64,000 bases of DNA from Glebionis coronaria (Eukaryota; Streptophyta; Magnoliopsida; Asterales; Asteraceae), in the NCBI GenBank assembly GCA_025667525.1, contig CM046876.1, forward strand, positions 80,393,512-80,457,511, written 5' to 3'. Of this stretch, positions 11,668 through 23,026 are shown in pieces; the first letter of the stretch is position 1, and every line of letters begins with the position of its first letter. The notes below the pieces were generated by a model, which saw only the letters and a program-made list of their open reading frames with translations, was not told where the DNA came from and searched no databases. A program made the translations under genes and the position numbers.

Positions 11668-12554
11668 GTTACCCTAGCCATATACATGCATGCCAGTTTC
11701 ACCTAGTTATTGAGGTACCATAACCATAACACTAGAGGCACTAGTGTTATGACTTCACCACGACGGAGTGATAGCTCGTGGCGTCCCTTTCAGTTTATTT
11801 GGCCTTTATTATTATTTATTATCATGTGGGGCGTATGGGTGCATCCTAGTTACAGTGGCAGTCAGGATTTCATGGTGAATGTGGTGTGTGCCTTGCATCC
11901 TTCACAAGGAGTTGATCCCTCCTACCCATTACCATATTAATTAGAGGCATCCCCTCTAATTGCATGACGAGGTCTACCCTCCAAGTATTGATGCACGTTG
12001 TTGACCTCATGACCTATATTGGCTTTTGTTACATTAAACTAATACAAATTTTCATAAGTAAACATAAGCTAAGTTTTTAGAACTAAAAGCAGTAAACATG
12101 TTATACGCCTAGGTTTCCCAGGACTTATTTATTTCCGCTGCCTTTCATGATTTATATGCTCTTTTATGCTTTCATTACTCTATGTTTCCATGCTTATTGT
12201 ATATCCTTGCACTGGGCGTTATGCTCAGCCGTTTTCCATTTCCATGTTTCCAAACGGCAGGTACCCAAGGTCGCAAGTAGGATCTCAAGAGTATGTGCAT
12301 TCGGATGGAAGCTATCCAACCTTCTATATCTTATGAATTTATCATACTTTATCTTTTTTTATTTCATGTTAGACATTGTTTAGTCCTTTACCTTTACAGT
12401 ACTTATATTTGCTTGTGTTGAGTTACTTGGACTACCGATGTTTGTTTCCGGTATTTCTATTTATGGTCATGAATGTTTATTTATTTACCTTGCATGCTTT
12501 GTTGACACGCCATATATTACTGTGATATTCCATTTTAACAAATAGGGTGTTACA
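11668..12554 (+). repeat. 5' LTR of element C, right-hand part only
   Basis: Aligns with 19666-20540 of the 3' LTR and 49928-50763 of G: GCCATATACATGCATG, the hairpin at 11725-11751, GTGGGGCGTATGGGTGCATCC, and the end GGGTGTTACA. The first 1.8 kb of this LTR is missing here, replaced by B. A poly-pyrimidine and ATG-rich stretch, not a gene, explains the short ORFs in it. Confidence 0.82.
11725..11751 (+). other. Conserved LTR hairpin (copy 1)
   Basis: CATAACACTA, loop GAGGCAC, then TAGTGTTATG: a perfect 10-bp stem. The same hairpin is at 19721-19747, and a variant with a paired change is at 49978-50004 in G. Confidence 0.7.
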
Positions 12555-12558
12555 ATTA

Positions 12559-12570
12559 TGGTATCAGAGA
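12559..12570 (+). other. Primer-binding site of element C
   Basis: TGGTATCAGAGA, one mismatch at the last base from the initiator-Met tRNA site, four bases after the LTR end. Confidence 0.85.
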
Positions 12571-13019
12571 CAAGGTTTCGACATGTAGCTTTATAAAACA
12601 TGACCTGTGACTTACAGGTAATCACCAGCGTCTTCCTAGAACTGACAGTTGGTTTTCATGCATTCATTTCATTTTCATTTCATGTATTCATTTCATGCAT
12701 TTCATCTCATTGTCACAGGAATTTTGACTAAGTAATGGTTGGTACAGGACTGGCCCTATTTAGTCGCATGTGTTTTATCGAAATATTTTATTGTTTAGTA
12801 GACCGACACATAGGCATCCACACTTGCCTTTTTGTTTTTGTGAACCGACCCATAGGCGTTCACTCATGGACATATCATCATATTTAATTTACCATGCATT
12901 TTAAAACTATTTTATGCATCATAAATAAACCATGTTTTATACATTGGTCATGCATTTCTATTCATGTCGTATTTATTCAGACTCATTATTTATGTTGCAT
13001 TTTGTTTTAATCTGTCAGA
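12571..13019 (+). other. Untranslated leader of element C
   Basis: No ORF of note. It contains GTAATGGTTGGTACA..ACT.GCCCTATTTAGTCGCATG, also present in G at 51158-51196. It also holds two copies of ACCGAC(A/C)CATAGGC(A/G)T at 12802-12818 and 12845-12860, which are likewise duplicated in G. Conservation in decayed copies suggests a packaging or leader signal (inference). It ends TTTTAATCTGTCAG directly before the gag ATG, which resembles a 3' splice site. Confidence 0.6.
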
Positions 13020-13750
13020 TGGTGAACACACGCAATGCTCAAGATTTAGCTACATCTGTGAATGCAGCTTTGCAAGTCCTCCTTCCCCAACTTTGCAATG
13101 AAATTAGGGACAAGGTTCATGCTGAAATCCAAGATAAGGGCGTTCAATTTGGCCCTCATCCTTAGAACCACAACAATCCTCCACCACCACCGCCTGTTAC
13201 CCTTATGACTTGGTTGGAGCGATTCAACAAACAGAGACCCCGTTCATTTGAGCAGACTGATAGCCCCTCTGAAGCTGAAGCTTGGATTTCTGATATTGAG
13301 AAGATATTTGATGCGCTGGGTTGTGATAGCGTTTTCAAGGCAAGACAGGCTTGCTATAATTTTCAAGGTGATGTGCTGCAGTGGTGGAAGTCAGTCAAGC
13401 AGTCCAACGATGGTGATGATTGGGTTGCACTGCTGACATGGGACCATTTAAGGAGCTCTTCCTTAATCAGTACTTCCCGTATGCTAAGCAAGAGAGACTT
13501 AAGAGGGATTATCATAATATCCGATAGGTTGCTGTTTACAGATGTTTCTTCGTTTGGCTGGATTCTTGGGGGCAGTAGCTGGTACTGCTGAGGAGCAAGC
13601 TAAGAAGTTTCGCTGGGCTCTTTGCACTTAGGTTGCCAACAGTTTGGTTTTTGCTACGTTCACTATAGTGGCACAGGTGGCCGATGCAGCCCGAAAGCTT
13701 GAGATGCTTCAAGAACGAGATGAGTTTGGTGATGATCGATCAGTGAAGAG

Positions 13751-13835
13751 GTATCTTCAATCACCAATTATAAACCATTCATCTCTTTCAGTACTTTCAT
13801 TTTCATATCATCCTCTGTCCAACTTCATTTTTCAG
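13751..13835 (+). other. Candidate intron 1 in C gag (85 nt)
   Basis: Exon end AAGAG, donor GTATCT, pyrimidine-rich 3' end TTCATTTTTCAG. Removal joins codon AG|A at phase 2 and opens the arginine- and glutamine-rich continuation; unspliced, the frame ends within about 30 codons. Confidence 0.65.
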
Positions 13836-13979
13836 ACAAAAGACTGGCGACCGGAAACCTGCGGTCGCTCAGCATCAATCATCAAAGGGAAACGATCAGA
13901 CCAACGACCGTTCTGGTTCAGATAGACGTGGCGGTAATGATAATTACCGTAACAATGCCAATAACTCGAACAACAACAG

Positions 13980-14055
13980 GTCCTTACATTTACCTTCTTT
14001 CATGTTAAACTGTCTTATGTTATGGTATTTTGACACTCTAGCGACTAATATTCAG
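13980..14055 (+). other. Candidate intron 2 in C gag (76 nt)
   Basis: Exon end AACAACAACAG, donor GTCCTT, branch-like GACTAAT close to acceptor ATATTCAG, then GAACAATAAC. The junction AG|G is phase 2 and continues an asparagine-rich tract. Confidence 0.62.
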
Positions 14056-14120
14056 GAACAATAACAACGGCAGGGATCAGGACCGTGGAGGTTTACATCC
14101 TAACCGTTCTACTTCATCTG

Positions 14121-14193
14121 GTAACTATTTAACCTTCTATGTAATCATGCTTATGTTCCATGATCACGTCTCATGCATGAAATCCTGAAACAG
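14121..14193 (+). other. Candidate intron 3 in C gag (73 nt)
   Basis: Donor G|GTAACT, acceptor GAAACAG|GCTCTCAG. The phase-1 junction continues the frame into the CCHC zinc knuckle. Confidence 0.65.
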
Positions 14194-14350
14194 GCTCTCA
14201 GCTAGCTAGGACGCCTGTTGGAGGGTTCACGCATCCTATCTGCCCTACTTGTTCGCGCAGACATTCTGGTGTTTTCCACCGAGGTACTGGTGGTTGTTTC
14301 AAGTGTGGCCAACAAGGCCATCAGTAGAAGGATTGTCGCCAAAGTGAGAT

Positions 14351-17300
14351 AGAAGGCACCTTTGTACATGCCGACTCCAAACCACCTCCTACTTCTGGTC
14401 GCGTGTTCACTACTACTAGAGATCAGGCGAACAAGACTTCAGGTACCATCACTGGGAATCTCTTTATGAATGGTTTGGCAACATGCGGTTTGTTTGATAC
14501 TGGAGCGACTCATTAAGTCATATCCACTACTTTTGCTACACGTGTTAGGATTTTCCTTATTCCATTAGATAATGCCTTAAGCATTTACACGCCACTTAGG
14601 GACTCTGTATGAATCACCCAGGTGTACAGAGATCTTCCCCTAGAATTTGATGATAAAATCCGCAGAGTTGACGCACTTCCTTTGGACATGTGCAATTTTG
14701 ATTTGATATTAGGCATGGATTGGTTATCCAAACACCAGGCTACTATAGACTGCCACACTTATCAGGTTATCTTCGGTGATGTTAAATCTCCAGAGTACAT
14801 ACACCATGGTTTTCTGCCAGGGAGGTCTGTACAAATTATTTCATCTATGGAGGTGCTCGCATTACTAACACACGGCTGTCAAGGCTTCATAGCCAACATT
14901 CATGAAATTACTGCCGAGTCTCCATCGATAAAAGATCAACCTATTGTGTCAGAATTTCCTGACGTATTCCTGATGAACTTCCGGGCATACCACCTGTTCG
15001 TGAAGTCAAGTTTGGAATTGAGCTCATTCTAGGTGCAGATCCAATTTCCAATGTTCCTTACCGCATAGCTCCCATCAAGCTTAAAGAATTATAAGATCAG
15101 CTGCAGGAACTTCTGGAGCGAGGTTTCATCCATCCCAGTGCATCGCCATGGGGTGCACCTGTACTTTTCGTGAAGAAGAAAGACGGCATCATGCATTTGT
15201 GTATAGACTATCGTGAATTGAACAAGATCATGATCAGGAATCGTTATCCTTTGCCGCGTATTGATGACCTTTTCGATCAACTTCAAGGCGCCAAGTATTT
15301 CTCCAAGATTGATCTAAGGTCCGGTTACCATCAGTTACGGGTTAAAGATCAGGACATCTCTAAGACTGCTTTCCGTACACGTTATGGGCACTACGAGTTC
15401 GTAGTCATGCCTTTCAGACTCACAAATGCTCCAACAGTCTTCATGGATTTGATGAATCGTGTCTTCCATAAGTTTCTAGACAAGTTCGTTATCGTTTTTA
15501 TTGATGACATCCTGATTTTCTCCAAATCCATGGAGGAACATGAGGAACACCTTCATACAGTCTTGCAGATTCTTCGTCAGAAGCAGTTGTATGCCAAGTT
15601 CTACAAGTGTGAGTTCTGGTTAAGCAAGGTGGCATTTCTGGGCCATATTGTATCTATAGAGGTGATCACCATGGATCCTGTAAAGGTTGAAGCTATCACA
15701 ACATGGCCGAGACCTACATCTGCAACAAAGGTCAGAAGTTTTCGGGGTTTAGCTGGCTACTACCGCAGGTTTGTAGAGAACTTTTCACGGCTAGCCTTGT
15801 CTTTGACTAAGATGATGAGGAAAGGAGAGAAATTCGTCTGGACTGAAGAACGAGAGAAGAGCTTTGAAGACCTTAAGCGGAAGTTAGTGACTGCACCGAT
15901 TCTTACTCTCCCATCTGGTACAGGTGGACTTCAGATCTATAGTGACGCTTCAGGAAATGGTTTAGGTTGTGTTCTCGTGCAACATGGGAAGGTTATTGCA
16001 TACGCATCACGACATCTTAAACCTTATGAAGAAAACTATCCTACTCATGATTTGGAGCTGGCAGCAGTTTTTTTTGCATTGAAGATCTGGAGGCATTATT
16101 TGTATGGTGAATCATGTGACATTTTCACCGATCACAAGAGTCTCAAGTACATCTTCACCCAAAAGGAACTAAACATGAGACAGAGAATATAGTTAGAGCT
16201 ACTGAAGGATTACGACACCAACATTCAGTACCATCCTGGTAAGGAGAATGTGGTGGCAGATGCTCTAAGCAGAAGGTCGGGTATGATTGATGGCATCTAG
16301 ATAGCAAAGGAGATCATCCGTGACCTAGAGATGACCGATATTTAGTTTTGTGTACGAGGACAACATGGTTACTGGGCGAATCTTAAGGTGGAACTAGACT
16401 TACATTCTAGGATCAAGGAAGCTCAGAAAGACGATGGTGAGATTTGGGCTATTATTCAGAACCTTGATCAGCTGACGGAGTTTCGTGTTGACGATGATGG
16501 TATCTTATGGCAGGGCACTAGACTAGTTTTTCCTAATGACTCTACACTTAGGGAAGTTGTGCTAACTGAAGCTCACAGCTCTCTATTTACCATACATCCT
16601 AGTTCCACCAAGATGTACCACGACATCAAGCAACATTTTTGGTGGAGTGGTATGAAGCAGGATGTTGCCACCTTCGTTTCTAAATGTATGATCTGTCAGT
16701 AGGTTAAGATTGAATACTAGAGAGCTAGTGGGTTACTACAACCATTGGATATTCTAGAATGGAAGTGGGAAAAAATATCCATGGATTTTTTACTGGTCTT
16801 TCGGTGACTCAGAGGAAACACGACGCCATCTGGGTTATTGTGGATAGATTGACCAAATCTGCTCATCTTTTGCCAATACGCAAGGAGCATCCGGTCAGCA
16901 AATTGACAGACACTTTTCAGAAGGAGATCATCAGACTGCATGGTACTCCATCAGAAATCATCTCTGACAGAGATCCCCGTTTCATTTCACGATTTTGGTA
17001 GAGCCTACAGAGAGCTTGGGGCACCAGACTTAAGCTCAGCACTGCCTTTCATCCTCAGACCGACGGACAGTCAGAGCGTACCATTCAGACATTGGAGGAC
17101 ATGTTGCGGCGTGTGCTCTAGAATAGATAGGAAGCTGGGATGATTATATCTACCTAGTGGAGTTTGCATACAACAACAGTTGGCACGCTAGCATCGAGTA
17201 TGCACCGTTTGAGATGTTGTATGGTAGGAAGTGTCGCGCCCTAATCTGCTGGGATCAAGTGAGCGAACGACTGACTGAGGGTCCAGAGATGATTGAGTTA

Positions 17301-17820
17301 ACCAATGAGAAGGTCGATGTCGCCAAGGAGAAGCTTTAGGAGGCTCGTGCTCGCCAGAAGAGCTATGCTGATAAACGTCGTAGAGATGTATCTTTCAATG
17401 TAGGTGATCACGTTTTCCTTAAGGTATCACCTGCACGAGGAGCTAAACTTTTTGGAATCAGAGGGAAGCTCAGTCCTCTCTTCATCAGACCGTTCGAAAT
17501 CATAGAACGCGTTGGTGAAGTGTCATATCATTTAGCCTTACCGCCTCAGCTATCACACATTCACGACGTGTTCCATGTTTCCTTACTCAGAGGATACAAG
17601 TATCATCCTGTTCATGTTGTGCATTGTCCGCTTGATCAGATTCGAGAGGATCTTTCATATGTCGAAGAACCCGAGAGTGTTCTTGAATGAAAGGATCGTG
17701 TCATGCGGAGGAAGACTATTCCTTTCGTCAAAATCCTCTTGAGGGATCATCCTGAGCGGGAAGCCACTTGGGAGACGGAGGAGTCTATACGGACTTCATA
17801 CCCTCATTTCCAGTTCTGAT
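14351..17820 (+). pseudogene. Element C pol (protease, RT, RNase H, integrase, chromodomain-like tail), decayed
   Basis: Protease with LFDTGATH near 14500 and FDLILGMDWL near 14700. Reverse transcriptase 15035-15660 ([40 protein letters not shown]). RNase H 15900-16200 ([22 protein letters not shown]). Integrase zinc region 16590-16700 (HPSSTKMYHD, CMICQ). Catalytic core 16759-17340 ([30 protein letters not shown]). The C-terminal part at 17640-17820 (RRKTIPFVKILL, ATWETEESIRTSYPHF) fits the chromodomain end of Tekay chromoviruses. In-frame stops are frequent and at least three frame changes occur, so no functional Pol is made. Confidence 0.88.
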
Positions 17821-17876
17821 TCAGGTATGTTTCTTTCAGTTTATGTTTTCTCCAATTCGAGGACGAATTGTTCTTT

Positions 17877-17890
17877 TAGTGGGGAAGAGT
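17877..17890 (+). other. Polypurine tract of element C
   Basis: TAGTGGGGAAGAGT immediately precedes the TGTAAAAC start of the 3' LTR. Confidence 0.8.
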
Positions 17891-20540
17891 TGTAAAACCC
17901 GCATTAAAATACCATGAGCAGTAAACATGAACAGTAAATACACGAAAATAAGATAAAATTTAAACTTTCCATTTATAATATATTACACGTGTCACGGCAT
18001 TAAATAACATGTATTTACGTATATTATAAATGTGACGTGTTCACGATATAAGAATTCACGACAACTAAAAACACGAACGTACACGAGTATTTACTTAACT
18101 AGAAAATACTATGGGTTTCCTCGTGGGCCCCATGTTGGCCGCGGCTAAGGGCAAAGAAAAGAAATGGGCCTTTTGGCCATGACCTATAATAAACTAATAA
18201 CAAGAAAAACACAGGAAGGGTTTTCTCATAATTTTCGGTTAAAGAAAAATAAAGAACCCTTGCCTCCTTTTTCCCTCTTGTCGTCGGCTGTTGATCACAC
18301 CAAGGGGTGTTCGGGGCGATTTTGCTCTTTGATTTTTGTGTGTACGTGTTCGTGATCATAAACCTTTTTCTACTACGCACTCGGTAAAATCATAACCTTT
18401 TTCTTTTAATTCTTTTAACCTTTTTATGATTCCATGTAATTAATCTTAAAAACAAGTCATGAAAACATGTTAAGATTAATTAAAAATAAAGAATTAAGGG
18501 TGTTTGGTGTTTGCTTTGTTCGGTCGAGACCTAAACCGAGAGCCCGCCGTCGTGTTTGTTTCGCCCAGCCGAGACCTTAAGGTCTCGGTGTGGGGTGGTT
18601 TTGGCTCAGACGCAAGACAAGGGAGCCCCGACCTCGAGTCGGGGTGGGTTTTGGTTTGGTTTCGGGGCTAACCGAGACCACTAGGGTGTCGGTGTGGCTC
18701 GGTTTAACAAGAACAATGTGGCACCAGCATAGGTCGGGGTGAAACGGGCTCGGCAGTGGCAAGCTGGGCTCGGCAGTGGGAACCGAAGGCCACCAGTGGC
18801 AACCGGCTAGCTAGTCTAGCCACTGATGGGGCTGCGGTTGTTGTTCAGCCGCCAACTGACACCACTAGCCGCCGGCTATGTGGTGTCGGCTAGGCATTTT
18901 CGGGCTCGGGGTAGTTTTTAAACACGGGTTCGGGCTCAGGAATTTTTAAAAGCAGTTTAATAGTTTAATTAAATTGTTTTCCAAGATTATTTATTTAAAT
19001 TAAATACATGACTTAGGTTAAAATATTAAAATTGATATTTCATGACTAACCTAAGTATTTACTTAGCTTAATTTAATTAAACATGTATTTTTAATTAAAT
19101 TCTTATAAACTATAGTTTATTAAATTAACCAAGCTAATTATTTAGTAATCTATGATACTTGAACCATGAATTGTATTTTACTAAATAAAATTTACTTGAC
19201 ATTAATAATCAAGCTTATTTCTAATTAGAGAAACTTGCTATTTTTAGAAACTTTCTATTTTTAGAAACTTACTATTTATGAAAACCTGCTATTTTTAGAA
19301 GGTTACTTAGTATTACATACAAGTATTATAATACCTTATTACATGAATAATAAACAACAGAATACAATAATAACTATAGTTAACACTAAAACAGTTAAAA
19401 CATGACTGAGCATGAATAATAAGCTAAGAACACACAGAACCAATAAAACACATGTAAATCAGACAACTCATACACGTCTCTATTCATATGTAGTATTATC
19501 CGTCAAGGCAGAGTAGGTTCTTCAGCATTTCTGTTAGCTTCTACTGGACACAAGGTACGGATTTCCCGTTTCAGTAAGGACAATCTATTCCTTTATTAGG
19601 ATTTCCCGTATGCAGTCAACTGTTTTCCCAGTAGTTACAGATTTAAATTCTTATATTTTATTAGTTACCTTAGCCATATACATGCATGCTAGTTTCACCT
19701 AGTTATGGAGGTACCATAACCATAACACTAGAGGCACTAGTGTTATGACTTTACCACGGCGGAGTGATAGCTCGTGGCATCCCTTTCAGTTTATTTGGCT
19801 TTTATTATCATGTGGGGCGTATGGGTGCATCCTAGTTACAGTGTCAGTCAGGATTTCATGGTGAATGTGGTGTGTGCCTTGCATCCTTCACAAGGAGCTG
19901 ATCCCTCCTACCCAATACCATATTAATTAGAGGCATCCCCTCTAATTGCATGACGAGGTCATCCCTGCAAGTATTCATGCACTTTGTTGACCTCATGACC
20001 TTTATTGGCTTTTGGTACATTAAACTAATGCAGATTTTCATAAGTAAACATAAGCTATTTTTCAAAACTAAAAGCAGTAAACATGTTATACGCCTAGGTT
20101 TCCCGGGACTTATTCATTTTCGCTGCCTTTCATGCTTTATATGCTCTTTTATACTTTCATACTCTATGTCTCCATGCTTTATTGTATATCTGTGCAGTGG
20201 GCATTATGCTCAGCCGTTTTCCATTTCTATGTTCCCAAACGGCAGGTACCCAAGGTCGCAAGTAGGATCTCAAGAGTATGTGTATTCGGATGGAAAGCTA
20301 TCCAGCCTTCTATATCTTATGCATTTATCATACTTTATCTTACTTTATTTCATGTTAGACATTGTTTAGTCATTTTCCTTTACAGTACTTATATTTGCTT
20401 GTGTTGAGTTACTTGGACTACCGACCTTTGTTTCCGGTATATCCATTTATGGTCATGAATGTTTAGACATTTACCTTGCATACTTTGATGACACGCAATA
20501 TATTACTGTGATATTCCATTTTAACAAATGGGGTGTTACA
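17891..20540 (+). repeat. 3' LTR of element C (2650 bp)
   Basis: TGTAAAACCCGC...GGGGTGTTACA with TGTAA/TTACA inverted ends. It contains a GC-rich palindromic zone (18520-18840), an AT-rich middle, a short run of CTATTTTTAGAAACTT units (19220-19310) and the conserved hairpin at 19721-19747. The ORFs at 18099-18380 and 19950-20407 overlap these repeats and are not genes. Confidence 0.88.
18569..18588 (+). repeat. Perfect 20-bp palindrome in C's LTR
   Basis: CCGAGACC-TTAA-GGTCTCGG. A near-palindrome CCCCGACCTCGAGTCGGGG follows at 18626-18644. In G the matching zone has ACCGAGACC-ATAT-GGTCCCGGT at 48699-48720, with the same arms and a different centre. Confidence 0.8.
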
Positions 20541-22448
20541 GGTTGCTCGTGTGCCTTATCGATTGGCACCGTCATAATTGAAGGAGTTATCCGATCAATT
20601 GAAGGAATTGATAGATAAGGGGTTAATTAGACCGAGTTCATCGCCTTGCGGAGCGCCTGTGTTGTTTGTGAAGAAGAAGGATGGATCGTTTAGAATGTGT
20701 ATTGAATATAGGGAGCTTAACAAATTCACGATCAAGAATCGGTATCCATTGCCGAGGATTGATGACTTATTTGACCACTTTCAAGGTTCAAGTGTGTACT
20801 CGAAGATCAATTTGAGATCGGGTTATCACCAACTGCGAGTTAGAGAGGAAGATATTCCTATAACAGCTTTCCATACTCGGTATAGGCATTTTGAGTTTCA
20901 AGTAATGCCGTTTGGTTTGACGAATGCGCCTCTTGTATTTATGGATTTGATGAACCGTGTGTGCAAGCCATATTTGGAAAAATTTGTCATTGTGTTCATT
21001 GACGATATCCTTATTTATTCCAAGAGCAAGGAAGAGCATGAGAAGCATTTGAGAACAATTTTAAAATTGTTGAAGAGAGAGAAGTTGTACGCAAAATTCT
21101 CCAAGTGTGAATATTGGTTGAATATTTGCAATTTATTGGGCATGTGATTGACATCAAAGGTGTTCGTGTAGATCCTGGCAAGATTGAGGTAATTAAGGAT
21201 TGGTCTGTACCGACAACGCCTACTGAAGTTCGACAATTTCTTGGTTTAGCTGGTTACTATCGGAGATTTATCAAAGGATTTTCGTTAACCGCAAAGCCAT
21301 TGACCAAGCTTACTAAGAAGAATCAGGTGTTTGAGTGGGGACTAGATGAAGAAGCCGCTTTCGAAACGCTTAAGGATAAGTTATGTTCTGCTCTGATTTT
21401 GTCATTGCCGGAAGGAATTGAAGACTTAATGGTTTATGGTGATGCGTCTCACAAGGGTTATGGAGCTGTGTTGATGCAACGTGAAAAGGTGATTGCTTAC
21501 GCGTCAAGACAACTGATGAAGCATGAGGAGAACTACACTACGCATGATTTAGAACTTGGTGCCGTAGTTTTTACGTTAAAGTTGTGGAGACACTACCTGT
21601 ATGGAACCAAGTGTGTGGTGTTCACGGAACACAAGAGTTTGCAACATATCTTGGATCAAAAGGAGTTAAACATGAGGCAACAGAGATGGGTTGAGTTACT
21701 GAGTGATTATGACTAAAAGATTCGCTACCGTCCCGGTAAGGCGAATGTAGTAGCTGATGCGCTTAGTAGGAAGGAAAGGGAGAAACCTCTTAGAGTTAGA
21801 GCTTTGCTAATGACTGAGAGTGTCGATTTGACTGGAATGACATTGAAGGCTCAAACGAATTGGTTGATGAAAGAGAATGTCAAGGCAGAGAATCTGGGTA
21901 GAATGATGAATCCGCTTTTTGTGGTGAAGTCGGATGGAGTGAGGTATTTCAAGAATCGAATTTGGTTACCGTTATGTCCACCTCCTGGAGTGAAAAAATT
22001 GGTTATGAAAGAGTCTAATAAGACGAAGTATTCGATACATCCTGGATCAGATAAGATGTATCATGATATGAAGAAGGTGTATTGGTGGCCGAATATGAAA
22101 GCAAACATTGCTCGGTACGTTAGTAAGTGCTTGACTTGTCCGAAAGTTAAGGCTGAACACAAAAGACCGTCTGGGTTATTGGTGTAACCTGAGATTACGG
22201 AATGGAAGTGGGAGAAGATCGCTATGGATTTCGTAATGGGTTGACCCAGAACTCCTAGTTGTTATGATATGATTTGGGTAATCGTAGATAGATTGACGAT
22301 ATCTGCTCACTTTTTGCCTATGAAGAAGACGGATAGTATGGAGAAGCTTACCAGTGTGTATGTGAAGGATAACGTTTGTCGACATTGGGTGCCTTTGTCG
22401 ATTATTTCGGATCGCGACAACAGATTTACTTCTGAGTTTTGGAGATCT
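20541..22448 (+). pseudogene. Element D pol, part 1 (RT, RNase H, integrase start)
   Basis: Reverse transcriptase motifs [28 protein letters not shown] and [16 protein letters not shown]; a frame change near 21120; RNase [13 protein letters not shown] and EHKSLQHIL; a stop at 21714-21716; integrase zinc region HPGSDKMYHDMKK and CLTCPKVK; core start [18 protein letters not shown] and [15 protein letters not shown]. Further in-frame stops occur near 22187 and 22242. The last codons before E (FWRS) continue at 25782 after E with LQRALGTEL, which shows that E interrupted an integrase gene. Confidence 0.88.
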
Positions 22449-23012
22449 TGTTGGGTCTAAAATTATATGAGTTGATGTGGCAGAAACTCAAAACGAAGAA
22501 AACATCAAGACGTTTGTCAAAGCCGCTGACACGGCTAGTTGAGACGCTGACGGAAAGTGTTGAGACGCTGACGGAAAGTGTTGAGACGCTGACAGATGTT
22601 TACACGCTGATGGAGAATTCTATTTAGGGAATATATTGGATATATTATAAATAATATATTCAGTATATATCTATAGAAATAGAAGATTTAGATGTTTATT
22701 TGATTTTATCTCTTGTAGATTCTGTTCCTTCCACTATAAAAGGAACAAGAGTCTTAGGTTTTATTCATATCATTCATTCACAATGTAAACCTAAAGTGTG
22801 TGTCGCACTAGACGTGGGATTCAATGTATACACGTCTAGTGGTTGTTTGTTATTAATATAATGAGCAACCCATTTGTTTTAATTCATGTGTCTTGTGCCT
22901 AAACACCTTGTTATGATCATTGTTCTTTTCCGCTATGTTATCATATGAACGATGATCAACCTAGATATAATGGTTCTTAACCATTGAGTCGAACGATCAA
23001 TAGGGATCCACA
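22449..23012 (+). repeat. 5' LTR of element E
   Basis: TGTTGGGTCTAAAATT to GGGATCCACA. CGCTGACR motifs are spaced over 22525-22610; a TATA box (TATAAAAGG) is at 22735-22743. A perfect 11-bp inverted repeat is at 22806-22816 and 22831-22841. Confidence 0.95.
22735..22743 (+). promoter_or_regulatory. TATA box of E's LTR promoter
   Basis: TATAAAAGG in a GTTCCTTCCAC context; the identical sequence is in the 3' LTR at 25499-25507. Confidence 0.7.
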
Positions 23013-23014
23013 AT

Positions 23015-23026
23015 TGGTATCAGAGC
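23015..23026 (+). other. Primer-binding site of element E
   Basis: TGGTATCAGAGC, an exact initiator-Met tRNA complement, two bases after the LTR. Confidence 0.95.

Larger units (their letters stand above)
13020..14350 (+). pseudogene. Element C gag, damaged, containing three intron-like inserts
   Basis: Starts MVNTRNAQDLATSVNAALQ, a chromoviral gag start. After an in-frame TAG at about 13163 the same frame continues with a proline run, TWLERFNKQRPRSF and EAWISDIEKIFDALGC. A one-base shift near 13440 leads to FKELFLNQYFPYAKQERLKR and QMFLRLAGFLGAVAGTAEEQ. The C-terminal part is arginine- and asparagine-rich and ends in a CCHC knuckle (CFKCGQQGHQ, stop, KDC) at about 14304-14348. Three GT-AG segments (13751-13835, 13980-14055, 14121-14193) break this frame, and their removal restores it through the knuckle. 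Gag would bind RNA and assemble the particle. Confidence 0.8.
11668..20540 (+). mobile_element. Element C: Ty3/gypsy chromovirus (Tekay-like)
   Basis: 5' LTR (left part displaced by B), Met-tRNA primer site, leader, gag with CCHC knuckle, protease, reverse transcriptase, RNase H, integrase with chromodomain-like tail, polypurine tract and a full 2650-bp 3' LTR (TGTAAAACCCGC...GGGGTGTTACA). The right end cuts straight into the reverse transcriptase of D, so C inserted there; the first bases of D are GGTTG. Numerous stops and frameshifts, and visible differences between the LTRs, mark it as older than E or H. Confidence 0.88.

Noticed and set aside
13501..13540. A fourth intron in C gag near 13520
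   Set aside because: About eight conserved codons are missing and no full GT-AG pair restores the frame; a small deletion fits better.
22439..22627. ORFs in E's LTRs (22439-22627 and 25188-25391) with repeated VETLTES
   Set aside because: Created by the CGCTGACR signature repeats; they start in flanking or interior DNA and have no codon-level support.
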